NCBI GenBank assembly: GCA_018881555.1
Contig: JACAXG010000093.1
Coordinates: forward strand, 62,001-126,000
Direction: 5' to 3'
DNA length: 64,000 bases
From: Amblyornis subalaris
Lineage: Eukaryota > Chordata > Aves > Passeriformes > Ptilonorhynchidae
A model generated the notes under the pieces. It was given only the letters and a program-made list of their open reading frames with translations, did no database searches and was not told the DNA's origin. Below are positions 11,488 through 24,800 of the stretch, piece after piece. Position 1 is the stretch's first letter. Each line of letters starts with the position of its first letter. The position numbers were made by a program, and so were the translations under genes.

Positions 11488-12247
11488 GCTTGAGAACCAG
11501 AGTACTCATTTCTAAAGGCCTTCAAAGTTATCATGAGTTGAGTTCGCTTAAATAGAATTACTGTGTGGTTATAATGCAACATGGCACAATAACAATACAG
11601 AGCTGCAGACACCCTTTGGGCAACAATACTTGATATAAACTGGGTTGTACTGTTGAGAAAACTCTGCAAGTGGACATCAAATAATCTTCAATGGTAGTGA
11701 TTTATACCAAAATCAAGCATCAATCTAATGCCATCACACAGTCCATGAACTCTGTAGTGTTCTAAATTAAATCAATAAAGCATACATTTGTGTTTCATCA
11801 ACAGACTCCCTAATCACCTTTTGATGTTGTATTTAGTGGTGGGAGAAAAATGTCTATAATAAGACTATATTGTAGGCTGCACTGAGCTACTAATCAGGAA
11901 AATTTACAGTTGGGTTGATGGTTGTTTTTTTTTTTTTGTCCTTTAACACTGCATAAATACAGTCTCTGTCCAATACAGTTGCTACTTGAAGCAGACTATT
12001 ATTTTCTTCTCCCATGTTGTTATTGTTTCAATATAGAATACTTGGCACCATAAAACAGTAACAAAAGACAGACAAAAACAGTACAAAATTCTGGAAAGTT
12101 ACACCCAAACCTAGCTAAGAACTTCACATTCAATCCTCAATATTACATAGAAAGAAGAGATTATAGGAGTAACAAAGTGAAACTGCTAATATATGTGCTA
12201 TATAGTATGCTATATATCTGTATCCAGGATGGCACTGCTATATATTA

Positions 12248-12253
12248 TTTATT
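12248..12253 (-). terminator. INPP5A: INPP5A possible proximal poly(A) signal
   Basis: AATAAA on the minus strand within a TA-rich stretch, about 915 nt after the stop. It lacks a clear GT-rich downstream element, so it is probably weaker than the distal site. Confidence 0.3.
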
Positions 12254-12410
12254 ATATAAATGTTGGTTGTTGACGTACACTTAACTAAACCTGCTAAGAC
12301 TCCAACACTAACTGCTGATATGGCACTCTCAAGCATTCATATTGGAAAGTATATTTAGCATAAGTTTTGGTCAGGTTTATAAATTATTTATATATCTGTG
12401 TATATATACA

Positions 12411-12454
12411 CATACATACATATATATACACACACACATATATATGTATGTATG
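12411..12454 (-). repeat. Perfect 17-bp inverted repeat with (AC/GT)5 loop
   Basis: The arms 12411-12427 and 12438-12454 are exact reverse complements made of CATA/TATG steps. The 10-nt loop is (AC)5 on + and (GU)5 in the INPP5A RNA sense. The whole run is alternating purine-pyrimidine. It lies in the predicted INPP5A 3'UTR and could form a long RNA hairpin presenting a GU loop. Confidence 0.85.
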
Positions 12455-13165
12455 GAAAGCAGCTGCTGTGTGATTCAAAAACCATGTAACATGGCAGTAT
12501 AGTAAATAAAATGAGAAAAAATTGGAAAAAAAAAGAAAAACAAAATACTAAAACTAAAACACAAACCATAAGCCTTGGTCAACAAAGAAAATACCATTTA
12601 AAACCATCAATATCTCTATCTATACAATCCAATGTACAAAATCCCAAAGTGGTAAAGATATATAATGTTAGGCATGATACCTTTAAAAGTTTATAATATG
12701 CTGAAATAGCTTTTCCACATTGACAAACACTTATTAAAAGTTGAAAGTTGTGAAATCTAGAATACATAACATCTCTGCTGTCTATTTAGAGTTTTGGCAA
12801 CAGAACTGTGACATATATATAAAAAATAATTCCACATTTCTACTTGATGTCACATGAACATACAAGACAGTGAGGTATGTGAGGCTTCTCTTGAACAGAG
12901 TCCAGATGCTGAAGCATAGTGTACGATCAGCAGTCTAAAAATGTGGCACTCAGGACTGGATTTATCAATACAGCTGTTAGGATTACAGATTTCAGTGTGT
13001 TGCCTTCCCTCCTGGCTACAGTGTGGTTTCACGGAAAATCTTCTCACTTCGTAGGCATCTTTTTCCTGTTGCAGAATTGGCATTTTTTTAAAAAGAAAGA
13101 TAAACACAGGGGAAATGATGTAGAAAATATAAACGTAAAGAAAAAAGATGATATTTACCACCACA

Positions 13166-13246
13166 TCACTGCACGACACAACACTTGTGCACATTTGCAA
13201 TAGGTTTACCTGCCCCAGCAGCTATTCGAAAGGACAGGAACACAGG
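13166..13246 (-). CDS. INPP5A: INPP5A last coding exon (end of catalytic motif, CAAX box)
   Basis: The acceptor is CTGCAG before 13246. The exon encodes PVFLSFRIAAGAGKPIANVH followed by KCCVVQ and TGA at 13168-13166. PV completes the catalytic GDHKPV motif begun in the previous exon. The C-terminal CVVQ is the CAAX-type farnesylation signal known for INPP5A, which anchors the enzyme to membrane. A GTAAAC sequence inside the exon resembles a donor, but reading straight through gives the conserved tail, so it is not used as one. Confidence 0.95.
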   Translation of the reverse strand, partial: PVFLSFRIAAGAGKPIANVHKCCVVQ

Positions 13247-14429
13247 CTGCAGCAAGTTAGGGAAAAATAGAAGTTACATATTTGAAACATACATTTTTAT
13301 TTTTTTTTACAGTCAGTAGTAAACACAACAAAACTTCTCTATGACTGGACAAAAAATGTTGAAGTAAGTTTTTGAATTAATCTAATTACAAAATGCTCAA
13401 CATCTCTTCACAAATTTCTGCTCCCACTGAAATCTAAGGGAAAATTTTCCACTGATTTCTGTGGGAAGATCAAGTCCCATACACATCTCCCTTTTGGCAG
13501 TGTCACACCACTTTGGTGATGAAGGAAACAAAAACTGCTATTTGTGAACTGGCTGTCCCGGAGATTTTTGTTTACTGGATAAGTTAGTAAATTGCTCTAT
13601 TTTAAAACCTTGGATGATTCTGCACCAAATGCCTTAAGTGCATTTTCTCCTTAGAAAGCAATTCTCTGTCTCACAAGAACTCTGACCATGGAATTAAATA
13701 GGGGTATGTATTTGTGAGTTTGGATTTGTTGGATTTGTGAGTTTGTAAATGTACACATGTACACATGCATCCACACATGTAATTACCCACTAACCCTCTC
13801 TGAATTATCATTCAAGAGCCTCAGTGCTGTTTTTAGGTAGGCTTTCAGAGGTTACCTCCTACTCCTCAACTGTTTTTTTTCAAAGAAAGCAAATACTCTG
13901 TTTTGTTGTATTTCTAACAGCTTTCCATTTGGTATCTTCTGCAGAGAAGACAGTTTGTAAAATTCAGGTATTTTTATTAATTTCAACAACTGGTATTTAT
14001 ATAATTCTATGTCCTTTTTCTATATTCTTTTTATCATTTGTTGTTTGAATATGGAACTGCCAATATGTTTTTACTAATAAGCACCTATGCATCAACCTAG
14101 TTGAAGCTATGCTTTGAAAGCATCTTTGATAACCCAATGAAATTACTTTTGTTTTGCTAGACCAGTTTTAAGTGCACAGACAGCTGCTCCTCTTCTCTTG
14201 CACCATATCCTGCTTTCATTCTAGCACCTATCATCCCGTTCTTTATTTGATTTCATACAAGCAGCTATTCTGACTTCAGCTGAATCCAACTTTGAAACAT
14301 TTTTAAGGTGTTACTTTAAAAACAGGGCATATATATAGCTGACTTAAAAATAATAGAACCTAGTGCATACATTCTCCTCCCTAATAAAAAACTTAGAAGA
14401 TAAAATACTAAAATATTTAATTTAATTAC
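13247..14429 (-). other. INPP5A: INPP5A last intron
   Basis: A 1183-bp AT-rich intron that splits the GDHK|PV catalytic motif. Nothing else is recognised apart from short GTTTG-rich and ACAT-rich runs near 13715-13780. Confidence 0.9.
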
Positions 14430-14498
14430 CTTGTGATCCCCCATGCAGACATTTGGCCCAATGTGGTCATATATTACTATCTTCTCATCATTTTCTGA
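14430..14498 (-). CDS. INPP5A: INPP5A coding exon (…YDHIGPNVCMGDHK)
   Basis: A 69-bp, phase-0 exon flanked by AACTAG and GTAATT. It encodes SENDEKIVIYDHIGPNVCMG then DHK. The GDHK part is the first half of the C-terminal catalytic motif of inositol 5-phosphatases. Compared with human, SESEEKVVT has become SENDEKIVI, conservative change outside the active site. Confidence 0.95.
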
Positions 14499-17400
14499 CT
14501 AGTTAAAAAAAACCAAAACACAACAAAACACTAGTCAGTCCAAGAATTCTCCAGATAACAGACACAGAAAGAAACATGGAAATATTGTACAAATAGGTGA
14601 AACCAGTTTCTGAATGAGGTGATATTAACACATCTTTCCTTGGCTTCTCCAGAGAAAGACTGCGTAAAATGAACTTTTATGCCCCGTACTGCTTGCAGTA
14701 ATTTGTGCAGTTTGCCTGCACAAAAGAACCCCTGAGATCTTTGCATCTCCTCCCTGCTGATGAGACCTTGGGAAATTTTCGTGGCTAACACTGCACTAGG
14801 TGCAATGAGTGACTTGTTGCAGTTGCATTGGAGGCTTCTGCTGCAAAATGCAGCTAGCACATTTGGCCAGTCCTTTTTTAAGAACACCACAATTTTTCTT
14901 GAAATAGATGAGATAAATGTTCCCTGAATTAAATGCAATCCATGTTGCCTAATAAGAGCATTTGATTTCATCATATAGGGGATTTTAAATGTTCAGAGAG
15001 ATGAATGATTATTTTCAGGTTATGAGTATAGTCTTTAACTGTTTCTCTGTGATAAATTTCTTAATTTGAAAAAAAGGATTCAGTGATTTTAAGAAAAGCA
15101 GCAAATGACAGATGACATTCCTCCAGTCTCCATTATGAATTGCTTTCATTTTGTTCCATGTTGAACTTTACCCTTATACAGTGACTTCTTTAGCATTTGT
15201 AGCTTAATGAATAATAAAATGTACTCATCTTTCTGCCGTTCGCAATAAACGTGATTTGGAGGACCTATTTTTATTCTCTAGCACAGTACTTCAGGAATAA
15301 ATACAAATACATTGCCATACAAAACAATTTCTTACTGTGCCAAACATTTTCTATAAGCTAATTGAATCTGTAATCTCCACACTCTCCAGTCTCTAATACA
15401 ATCGTATATGTGCTTTAAACTAGTTGGTGATACTAATTTATTTTGTATGAAACAGTCAAGACTTTCTCATCTGTAATCAGTCAAGTCTGACTGGGCAATA
15501 ACTTTATATAAACAGTACCATTTAGGACTATAAAGTTAAAACTGAATTATCTTTAATGCAGTAAGGAAGCTTAAGGTCAGATTTACTTTATAGCACGGTT
15601 GTCTGCCAAAAATATAAAAACATAACCTTCTGCATTGTATGCATGAGCACTTTCCAATATTTCAAGATCATAATGCCACCAGCATCGGAAGTGGAGATAC
15701 ATTCATCAAAAGCGACTTGATAATTTACAAAGGCAGCATAAAATTGTGGATTTTCAACTGCATAATCTTTAGACAGATAAACAAATTACAGCAGTGCACA
15801 AGCAGAAACAATATACACTTGGCTGAGCATTCATTACTTCATGCGATCAGGCATCAGCGCAGCTCCCGAGCAGTGGGCAACCTTTGGTGGTTTAGGGCTC
15901 AGGAAGCATAAAATAACATGATGGTGAGGTAACCGACCATGGCATGATAGATGATGTTGCATGAAAGCTGTTTACAGCCCCATGTCAGTACAATCTGTAA
16001 TGCCTACTGTGTAGCTGAATACACTGTACAGTGACAATTTGTGCACACCATCCTTTCTTTACCTAGAATTTAAATGCAGATTTACTACATTGTTTGAAAT
16101 AAAATATAGGATTGCTTAGGAAGAAAAATAAACACTTTATTTGCCTATAAGGAAAATTAATACAGCAAAATAATTACCTGTATAAGAATATTCATAGATA
16201 GTTACAACTGAAAAAATTCTCTAAAAATTCATATACATTTATATTTTAAGGATTTGTTACTGTGTAATCAGTTAATTAAAATTTGCTTTTACTTTCTTCA
16301 GAGTTCTTTTTAAAGCTTTCAAGTATAGGTCTCTCCAGTGGAGTAAATTCTCAGTCAAGGCCAACACTGTTTCTTGTGTTGAACCACACAAACCTGTAGG
16401 GTTGTTCTGCCCTTTCCTGTATCAGTTCAGCCTTCTTTTCTAATTACTATTTTCATTAGGTTTTATGGGCCAGAATCCTGGTTTGGCTTTGGGCTGGACA
16501 AGCTAACTCCTATGCTGGTACAGACTTGCTGAGTTAAAGCCCCGTCTGGCCTCATCAGCACCTGTCACTTTGCATATGCGCTTCTGGAGATGTCCCAAAC
16601 TGCCCGATCACAATTTGCAAATGCAAAGCTCCAGAGATAGAATTATGTGCACTTTTAAAGGTAAGCTTTGAATGATCCAACTGATTGGGTTTCTTCTGTT
16701 ACACAGAGACTGGGAATTGGGTAACTGACCTCACAGTTACAAACTTCTTCAGTGCTCTAACTTTGTTTTCCCTTGTTTAATTTTCTCCCATTATATCCAA
16801 GTTATAACCCTCTAGATAATCAGAAAGAATTCCTTTCTCTCTGTACTGTTTACACTCTTCAAGCTTTTGTGTACACTTCTATCTCATTATTCATAGCTTT
16901 AAAAAAAATCTTCCCTTACTGGCCACTCTTTTCATGGTTTTAATCCTTTGTTCTTTAGGAATTTCATGGGCGCCAAGTACTATCAGTAGTATTTTGGGTA
17001 AAGTCTCACATTTTCACATTATACTTTTGTATAAGAAAACCAAATAACACTGATTTTGACATTACTATTTGACTAAAAAGCCTGTATTTCCCTTAAGCTT
17101 CACTTTTTTCTTTTACTAAATACTGCAGTAAACCTATTGTCTAAAATTTTGGCTGGAATTTCAAGATGTCATGCAGACACTTCTTACACATTAGAATGTG
17201 TGAGGAAGTGCATTGACTTGAAATTTGAGTAGATGTGGAAAACATGCTCCCAGCCTTTCAGTGAGTTATATACTGCAAAGCAAACAGTGTAATCATGAGA
17301 TAAATAACCCCGATGAGAGAGAAAAAGGAGGTTATAAACTTCAGGAGAGCAAGTTTCAAGGGTGTAATTAATTTAAACAGGAGAAAAAAGCCATGAAGCT

Positions 17401-18693
17401 ATAGAATATTGATTTACTTGCAAAGATTATTTTCTGTAATTGACTCCCACTAAACTGCATTAATTATACACGAACACACACACAGACACATGACTTTGGG
17501 CAATTTTGGGTTTGGTAAGTCTGTTAAGAGTCACACAGTCTGGTTAGCGAGACAACCTCACCGCAGTACATCCATTTGTGCATCCCACCCATGGCCATAG
17601 CCAGCAGGGCAGGAAAACCAGCATCACACCCATTTCCTGATCTGTTCTTGGCCCTTTAGAGCAGCTGGTAGCCAGCGTCAGCAGGATGTGCATCCAGGTG
17701 CCATGAACAAGCACACAGGGAACAGAGGCAGTGTAAGTTGGCACAGGTAACCAGCTGACCTGGTCCAGTGCTTCCAAGAAAGGGAGGAGGGCAGAATGAA
17801 ACAAGGAGAGAGCAAATGACGGAAAAGGAAAACTGGAAGGCTCCTGAACCGTATTTAGGTCATTTAACCTTGGATGGAGCATCACCAACGATCCCTAACC
17901 TTAACCGTATCTATATACACCAAATCCCAGGAGGAATTCTATGTTCTAAAAATGTTGCACAAGCGTATCTTTAAAGCTTTAATGGAATGTCTAAATTTAG
18001 GCACCTAATTAGTGTACCAAAGTCAGGAGCCTACCTGCTGGAGACTGTCATCATCGAGGGGACAGTGATAGATTTAGCCTGTCTAGGACTTGACATCTTC
18101 TTGGGAATACCTTAGGAAATCTACCACTCTGGTAACTCAGGTGCCTCCAGCTGTTGCTGTACAGACTTTTCTCTCAANGGCATGACTCCTCAGGCAGCAG
18201 CCACTTGTACCTGCTTCTGTCTGCATCCCTGCTGAATCCTTGCTACAGGCAGTGCTGCTGCTTATGTCACTGTAGGGTGGACTGGGCTGGGGGACTAACG
18301 GGTACTTTTCATAAGGGCTTTTTATTTTCTGTTACTCTCTTTAAAACAAGCAGTTTGCCAGTGCTGTGCATGCCCACACAGCACTGATGACACAGAAGTC
18401 AGGCACAGGACACAAGACAGTCAGTCAGCACTGGCAGCTCAGATACCAAAAGAAGCGCTTGTGAAAGCTCGTCTTTTAGTCACTGCCAGCAGGTTTATGG
18501 GGACAAATCCCCCTTCTTGGGTGCAAAGCACTGCAGGCACACCGCTCTATTACTGCCATGGTGTGCTGTCTCCAGCTCGGCGAGTGTTTGCTACAGGCAA
18601 ACTCAAGGACAGGTAGAGTCTTTCAGCCCTGCCTGCCTTAGGTGCAGATAAATGCAGTGCGGAGGCATCTGGGGGCTGCAGGTCTGTACTTAC
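14499..18693 (-). other. INPP5A: INPP5A intron (4.2 kb)
   Basis: An AT-rich intron with no coding signal. It holds a POU-motif cluster at 16568-16628 (see separate entry). The one ambiguous base is at about 18178. Confidence 0.85.
16568..16628. promoter_or_regulatory. Candidate POU/octamer site cluster
   Basis: CTTTGCAT at 16568-16575, the palindrome ATTTGCAAAT at 16613-16622 and ATGCAAAG at 16621-16628 lie within 61 bp; the outer two are exact inverted copies. POU proteins bind such octamers. Enhancer function is inferred from motif density only. Confidence 0.3.
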
Positions 18694-18805
18694 TTTCAGA
18701 ATGAGCTCCTTGGCTGAGTGGGACATCAGGATTCTGTCGCACCAGGCTGGACATCTTGTGTTCATGTACTGCCTTCCCTGGCTAGAGTCCTCGCTGTAGG
18801 GATAA
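18694..18805 (-). CDS. INPP5A: INPP5A coding exon with the PAWCDRI catalytic motif
   Basis: A 112-bp exon after TTTGCAG, ending AAA|GTAAGT. It completes a serine split across the intron, then encodes YPYSEDSSQGRQYMNTRCPA and WCDRILMSHSAKELILK. PAWCDRI is the substrate-binding and catalytic signature of the 5-phosphatase family. Only a few positions differ from human (ARQGE to SSQGR, SPSAKELVLR to SHSAKELILK). Confidence 0.96.
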
Positions 18806-21800
18806 CTGCAAACAAATCCCAACCACAACCATCAGCGACTCTTGGCAAAGCAGCCTGAAACCTCTGGCTCAAAAAGCAGTTCTAGACACTTGTACATTTT
18901 TATCTTTCTTTTCTCTTCCCCTTTTCCTTTTCATGTGCTCTATGTCTTTTCTCAGATTTACAACCTTACTGTAGGGTTAACATGTTAAGACACACACAAT
19001 TTCAAAACTCTCACCTCCTATCTTGTGCTTTTGCATGTGACAGTGTTTAAAGACAGCAAACTGTTTATCTACAGCAAAGTATGAAAATCAGTTGAACAAC
19101 AACTTGAAAGTAGACACTTGACTGTGACTATGGAAGATGTATAGGCAGAAGATGAAAAACGAAACCTAGGGAAAAAAGAAGTTCATCTTGTGGGATTTCT
19201 TTGTGGGATTCTTTCAAGGAGAGTTACCCAGGAACAATTTAACAGAAAACAGAGTTCACAGTGCTGGGATCACTGCAGCTGTACACAAACCTCTCCTGTA
19301 TGAATTCTTTAAGGGTGACAGAAAGGAAGACAGGACAAGACAGCAGGCTTTGCATGGGATTTCTTCAGAACCAAGGAATCAGTAATGTGGTTTAAAGAAA
19401 ATGATTCTAACTACATAAAATTGTGTTAAGAAAAAGTATATTATTTTACAAAGACATCTTGAATAGAAGCAGATCAAATGGTAGTTACGCTCTGGGGTCA
19501 TCATAAACATGCTATGGCATCTCAAGTGCATTCTAACTTAGGTTTAAAGGGCAACAGAAAGTGTTTGTTTTAAGCTACAGAATCTAACTAAAGTTAACAC
19601 ACCTGTGTGAGCCCATGGGCTGAAATAATCTGAAGTACCTGAAAGGCAACCTGTGGCTCAACCTCAGCAGGCTGAGGCCAAAGTTTTTCTTATCTCATCC
19701 AAATGTTCTCATCAGTTTAGTAAGACAGAATGTTGCATTTGATGATTCCTCATCACACTGTAAGGCNCCCTGTTTTCTTAGACCATTTCCAAAATGGCAT
19801 GTGAGAGTAGCTAAAAAGGGGTTTTGGAGAAATCCAGGGGGTTTGTTGATAGGCTCAATTTCTTGAATATTTGGCCTGAATGAATTGAAGTCTGCCCTTG
19901 ATAATAATCTTAAAAACCCCAAACACCTACAAATGTATGTGTGACTGTATTTAAAACAACATTTGCATTTTATTCTGCTCCTCACTGAATTCACAAAGGA
20001 AATACCGAGGTTTTTCTGATATTTGTGTTAAAATAAGATTTCTGGTATTGTAAAAAAAAAGGTTTTCATGCTTGAAGAGAAACTTATTTACCATCCTGCT
20101 TGGGTGTGATACTCTGAAACGGAGACATACAGCTCTCTACCAAATGGGTGTACAAGCTACACTGCCATTAAAAAGATTAGCCATGGCAAATATCCAAGAA
20201 AAGCGTACTGAATGTATTGGAACAAACCAGTGATCTCAGTACGTTTTCCACCTCATCAAACCTAACAAGACTCATTTTCAAAACATATTATGAGAATTCA
20301 ATTTGCTGCTTCACTGACATACAGAAATACAGCTTATTTCTGAGTGTCTGTGAAATATTTTGATGATGTAATACTATACGGGTAGTAGAAGCTCTTTGTC
20401 TGCAACTTAAGCGTTGACTTTTCCTCATAACCTCTTATTTACTTACTCCAGAACCCCACATAACTGAAGCTACTTTTTATGACATAAAGGTATAAGAATC
20501 AATCACATTTCATATAATCCTTCCTTTTACAGCATGAACTGTATGGCTTTTGAAATATGATGTTCCATACCTGGAATGATCTGTTACTGCTACGTGTTAG
20601 AGCATTTAATCCGAGAGCCTATATTCTATGAAATGGTATTTATCAATTTGCTTTATTCATCTTAATGTTTTCACAGGGTGAAAACTTCTGCCAATTTTTC
20701 AAGGTCTTTAGCACTGATCACCCAGTCAAGAAGTTACTGCAGTTTACAAATATCTTTGACAGATCAGATTTCTAATGGCTGGGACAGAGACAAAAATAAA
20801 TGCTGCAAAAGTTATCCAGACAAAATGACCTGTAGGTAATAATTTAATACAATAAAGTGAGGCAAGCTCCTTTTTTTATAAGGCAGAATCCTTCCTTCCA
20901 GCCAGAAGCATGGAGCATTCTGTCTCGCTGCACTCTAATGAATAAGGCTTCTCCCTCCCTCCATCCCCTTTGGTGTGTGCAGATCCCACTCTCAGTGAAA
21001 TGCTGACACTGACATAAAATATCCTAACAAGATATATGCCCCCAAAATTGGGAAAACTATTTGCTCTCCTCCTTCATGCTCTAGAGGGGTCACAAACACT
21101 TCGGAATAAGCACAATTCTTTTGTAGATGGGCTCAAATAGTGGTTGGAGCTAAATGAGACTCAAAATTCCCATGAGGGATTCTTTTTTTTTGTGACTTTC
21201 TGGGTTGTAGGATATTTTAGTTTATTATACGCCACTGATCTTAAATAGATTTTTCTATTAGAGGTTTCTGGAATGTAACTGTCTGGAATATTCTGGAATA
21301 TAACTGAACAAATTTTTGTAAAACATTCTGCTCAATGTATACTATTCCAAAACAAAACTTTTCAAATAACATACACCCCAGAAGTTGTCTCCATAATCTT
21401 GTTCCATAGCTAAGTGAATAGTGGCAGGAAAGTAGTGTGACTGCTTCCAGAAATGAATCATCTTCATATGAACTTCGAAGCTTTTGCTTGTTTAGAGTGT
21501 TTTTAAGGGTCTTGTCCCCAAAGGATAGTCCGGTGTCTTACATGATGTTACTTCCTTTGGATGTCTTCCCACCAGCTGATGGGATTTAAACCCAGTCAAG
21601 AGTAGCAATGGAAAGAGGAGCATAGGCATTTCGGGAAGGCTGATGATTCTGGCTGATAACAGAAAGATGCTGCAGAATCAAAAACTCGGGGAAAATATCT
21701 GAAGCCTCATTACCGCCCGCCCATCCAACACTTGGTTTCAGACTCAGACAGTGACTCTGTCCCCAGGAGGCAGCCCCCGTGTGTGCTCCTGCGCTCCTGG

Positions 21801-24800
21801 CTAGCACGTGTCTCCTGAGGCCAGGGGCTGCGGAGCTCCCGGCAGCCACCAATGGCACAGCGGGTGCTTCCAGAGAATCAGGACACAAAGGCACAACNCT
21901 CATTTTGCTTCTTCCCACACAGCCACTGCCCAGACAGCACAGACTCACGATGGGACTCAGGAAACTGGAAAATATTTCCACTTGCTTCAGTGGGTAACCA
22001 AGACAAAAGTGTGCCGATACACACTGCTATTTGACCATTCACTTTTTGTTTTTTCTAAGGTGGCTTCATGATCTCCCCTCTCTTTTCCTTCCTTTCAGCC
22101 CTTTCAACTTCTTGACTGCTTCTTTGCCATCAGGCATAAATAGTCTCTTTTAAAAACTACTGCAAATTCAAGGTTGTCTGCAGGCAAAAAGCAAGAACTA
22201 TTCTTTTAATACCCATCTTCCAAAAGACATTAGAAATAGGACTGTCTGTGATCAAGGGCATTAAACAAGATTTGTTTTGCTGACATCTCCAGCCTCTTTT
22301 AACACATTCACTCCAGGCAAGTAAGGAACTCACAGTTCTTAGTTCAAAACTTACTTAGTAAGTCTAGTCAACAGATTTGCCAATTTGTGAATTGCAGAAA
22401 TAATTACAGATTTGATAAAAACAGCTGCAGACCTGATAAAAATAGATTTAAGGACACTACACCACATAATCAAAGTTAAAAATTCCAGTATCAAGCTCCC
22501 AGAGGGTAAGTATTGTGCCATCCTTCTGTGCTTAACATCATTAGTCTTGACCACCAGGATGATGACTGTGGCAGAGAAAAACGGAAAACTAGCTCTCCCT
22601 GTACCGTAATTAGACAGGAAAGAATGTATTATTTTTCCCTTTCAGTAGCATTCTGCCTCAATCATGGTCTACCTTGTGCAATACACAGGAAACAGTGATC
22701 TGGAGAATGAACAGCGAGTGTTCGAGTAAAAATGATGATATAACAGATAAAGGCCCCAAAGTACCACTGAAACATAAACGATAAATAGACATAATGCTAA
22801 CACATACTGGTGCTATAGGTACGGTAAGGCTGTACACAGTTCCTTAATATTCTCTATGTTTACAGACTTTTTTACACACACTACATTACATCTACTTAAA
22901 AATACAATGGGGAAATCGGGAATTCCATGTGGAACAAAATTTATGCCCTATTTAAAACAGTGGCGTAATTGGAATTTAGGACCTTAATCACTCATGTTAG
23001 CAGAGTAATTAATAGCAAAAACAGACTGTTATTCTCTGTGTATGCCAGCCAGCAGAATTATACAAAATACACTTTGACTGTGCATGCCCCGGATGACGGG
23101 CAGACAGGCAGTTCTGGAGTTGGAGCATCCATGTGAGAAGCTTGTACAATTTATCTCCAGTTATTTAGGATTTACTTTTTCTCAACATGCTGCTTCTAGC
23201 TGCTTTTCCACCCTATTTCACAAACTTTTGTTTCAGTTGCACTTATTCAATCAGGATTATTTCTGAATAAAACTTCCAACAACATCATTAATATAATGCT
23301 CAATATTGTTGAAATTTAACCAAACACTTTGATGAATTGCTAACCTACTCCATTAACAAGGAGCAGGCCGTCCAATGAACTACTGGTGTCACAGTCAATA
23401 AGGATGAGAACTACTTGGCAATTGTTTAGGGAAAATAAACCATTACGATGGTCAGTAATATCAGAGCACTACTACTGTTGACAGGTATTGTCAGAGATGA
23501 TTAGACACCTTTACAAAGATGCTTACTGCAGGGTGAAAAGTCTTCTGACATTCTAAACGATCCTGTCAGCAGTGCTTTAACTCAAAACACAAGCCAACAA
23601 CGTTGTGTATATAAATGTCTCCTTAACCGGCATTTCCAGTTAGGAAAAATGCTCCTAATGAACTCTTCTCTTGTGTAAGAAAGGATAAAAATTGTTAGTG
23701 AGATGGGTGAAATGTACTTTCTAACAGGAAACAATTAATTCCCTCTGGAGGGCTCTTACCTCTAACTGCCACAGGCAGTTTGCTCCCAGCTCGCTCTGCA
23801 CAGAGAGCACAGCTGCTGAAAACACTCCGGTGCTGCTCTGGGACTCTGGCTTCTGCAGACAACACACTTCCAGTGGTGGTGTAGGAGGTGTGGCAGCACC
23901 CACTAGGCAACAGTGGGGAAAATTCAATCTTTTTTAGTACAGTAAAGGTCATTCTGAACAACTGTGCAGCCTACGTCTAGGTTCAAATGCAGATGATTTA
24001 GCAAATTTTATCATGTCTCAGGGAGTGGAAATGCCTCCTATTCAAAAATCTCTTGTCCTCATCTGTCAATCGTCCCCACATTTTATATCGTTGATTTTTT
24101 TCTAATACAAAATATTTGAGATGGGATAGAACTATAAAGCATCAATGAGTTCTTTATGGGAAGAGCTGAGACACAGTTTTCATTTGGTCCACTTTATTTT
24201 TGAATTTGAGTACGAGTACTCACATTTACTAAACCTTTTCTCACTTTTAGGTCTTTCTATTTACATATGACATTGAGAGAGAACTTCAAAAGGGGAAAAA
24301 TCCCAACCACTCTTCATCAGAAAATTATTTACCTTTTTCATGTTTTCTGAGAAAATGTTGGATCAATTTACTTTCAGCTCTGACACACTCTCAGATTGTC
24401 TAAAATACTTTTACCTGAAGAAGGGATGGTGAATGTAGACTGTGAGTACAACCTTTGAGTGCTCCAAAAGTTTTAAGGCCAAAGACACAAATAAAAATAT
24501 TTTGATGTCTTTAATTTGCAGACAGCATTAGTGTGAGCTGGTACACGAGTGAGATTTCAACAAATGCCACTCAACCAATCAAAGTGTGACATCTAATTTT
24601 TGTCAGCTACCAGACTGTTAATTTCTTTCTCAAAATTGAATTACCATTTTTTATTTCACTGAACCTGAAAGGGAGAGTTGGATTCCCTAGAACTCTTCCT
24701 AACAAATAACCCCACGTAATTTATCTTCATATGCTCATCTTAGGCAGCATCTAAGCTAAGCAGTAAGACACACTGCTGTTTGAATTAGATTATCTGCTTC

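Larger units (their letters stand above)
11465..13165 (-). other. INPP5A: INPP5A 3'UTR (predicted)
   Basis: AT-rich sequence after the stop codon, running to the poly(A) signal at 11482-11487 and giving a 3'UTR of about 1.7 kb. A nearer AATAAA lies at 12248-12253 and could produce a shorter form of about 0.9 kb. The UTR contains a perfect 17-bp inverted repeat at 12411-12454. The boundaries are inferred from signals; there is no transcript evidence. Confidence 0.6.

Noticed and set aside
13201..13206. GTAAAC as the end of a shorter INPP5A penultimate exon
   Set aside because: Reading through gives the conserved GKP…KCCVVQ tail and stop, so no intron is needed here.
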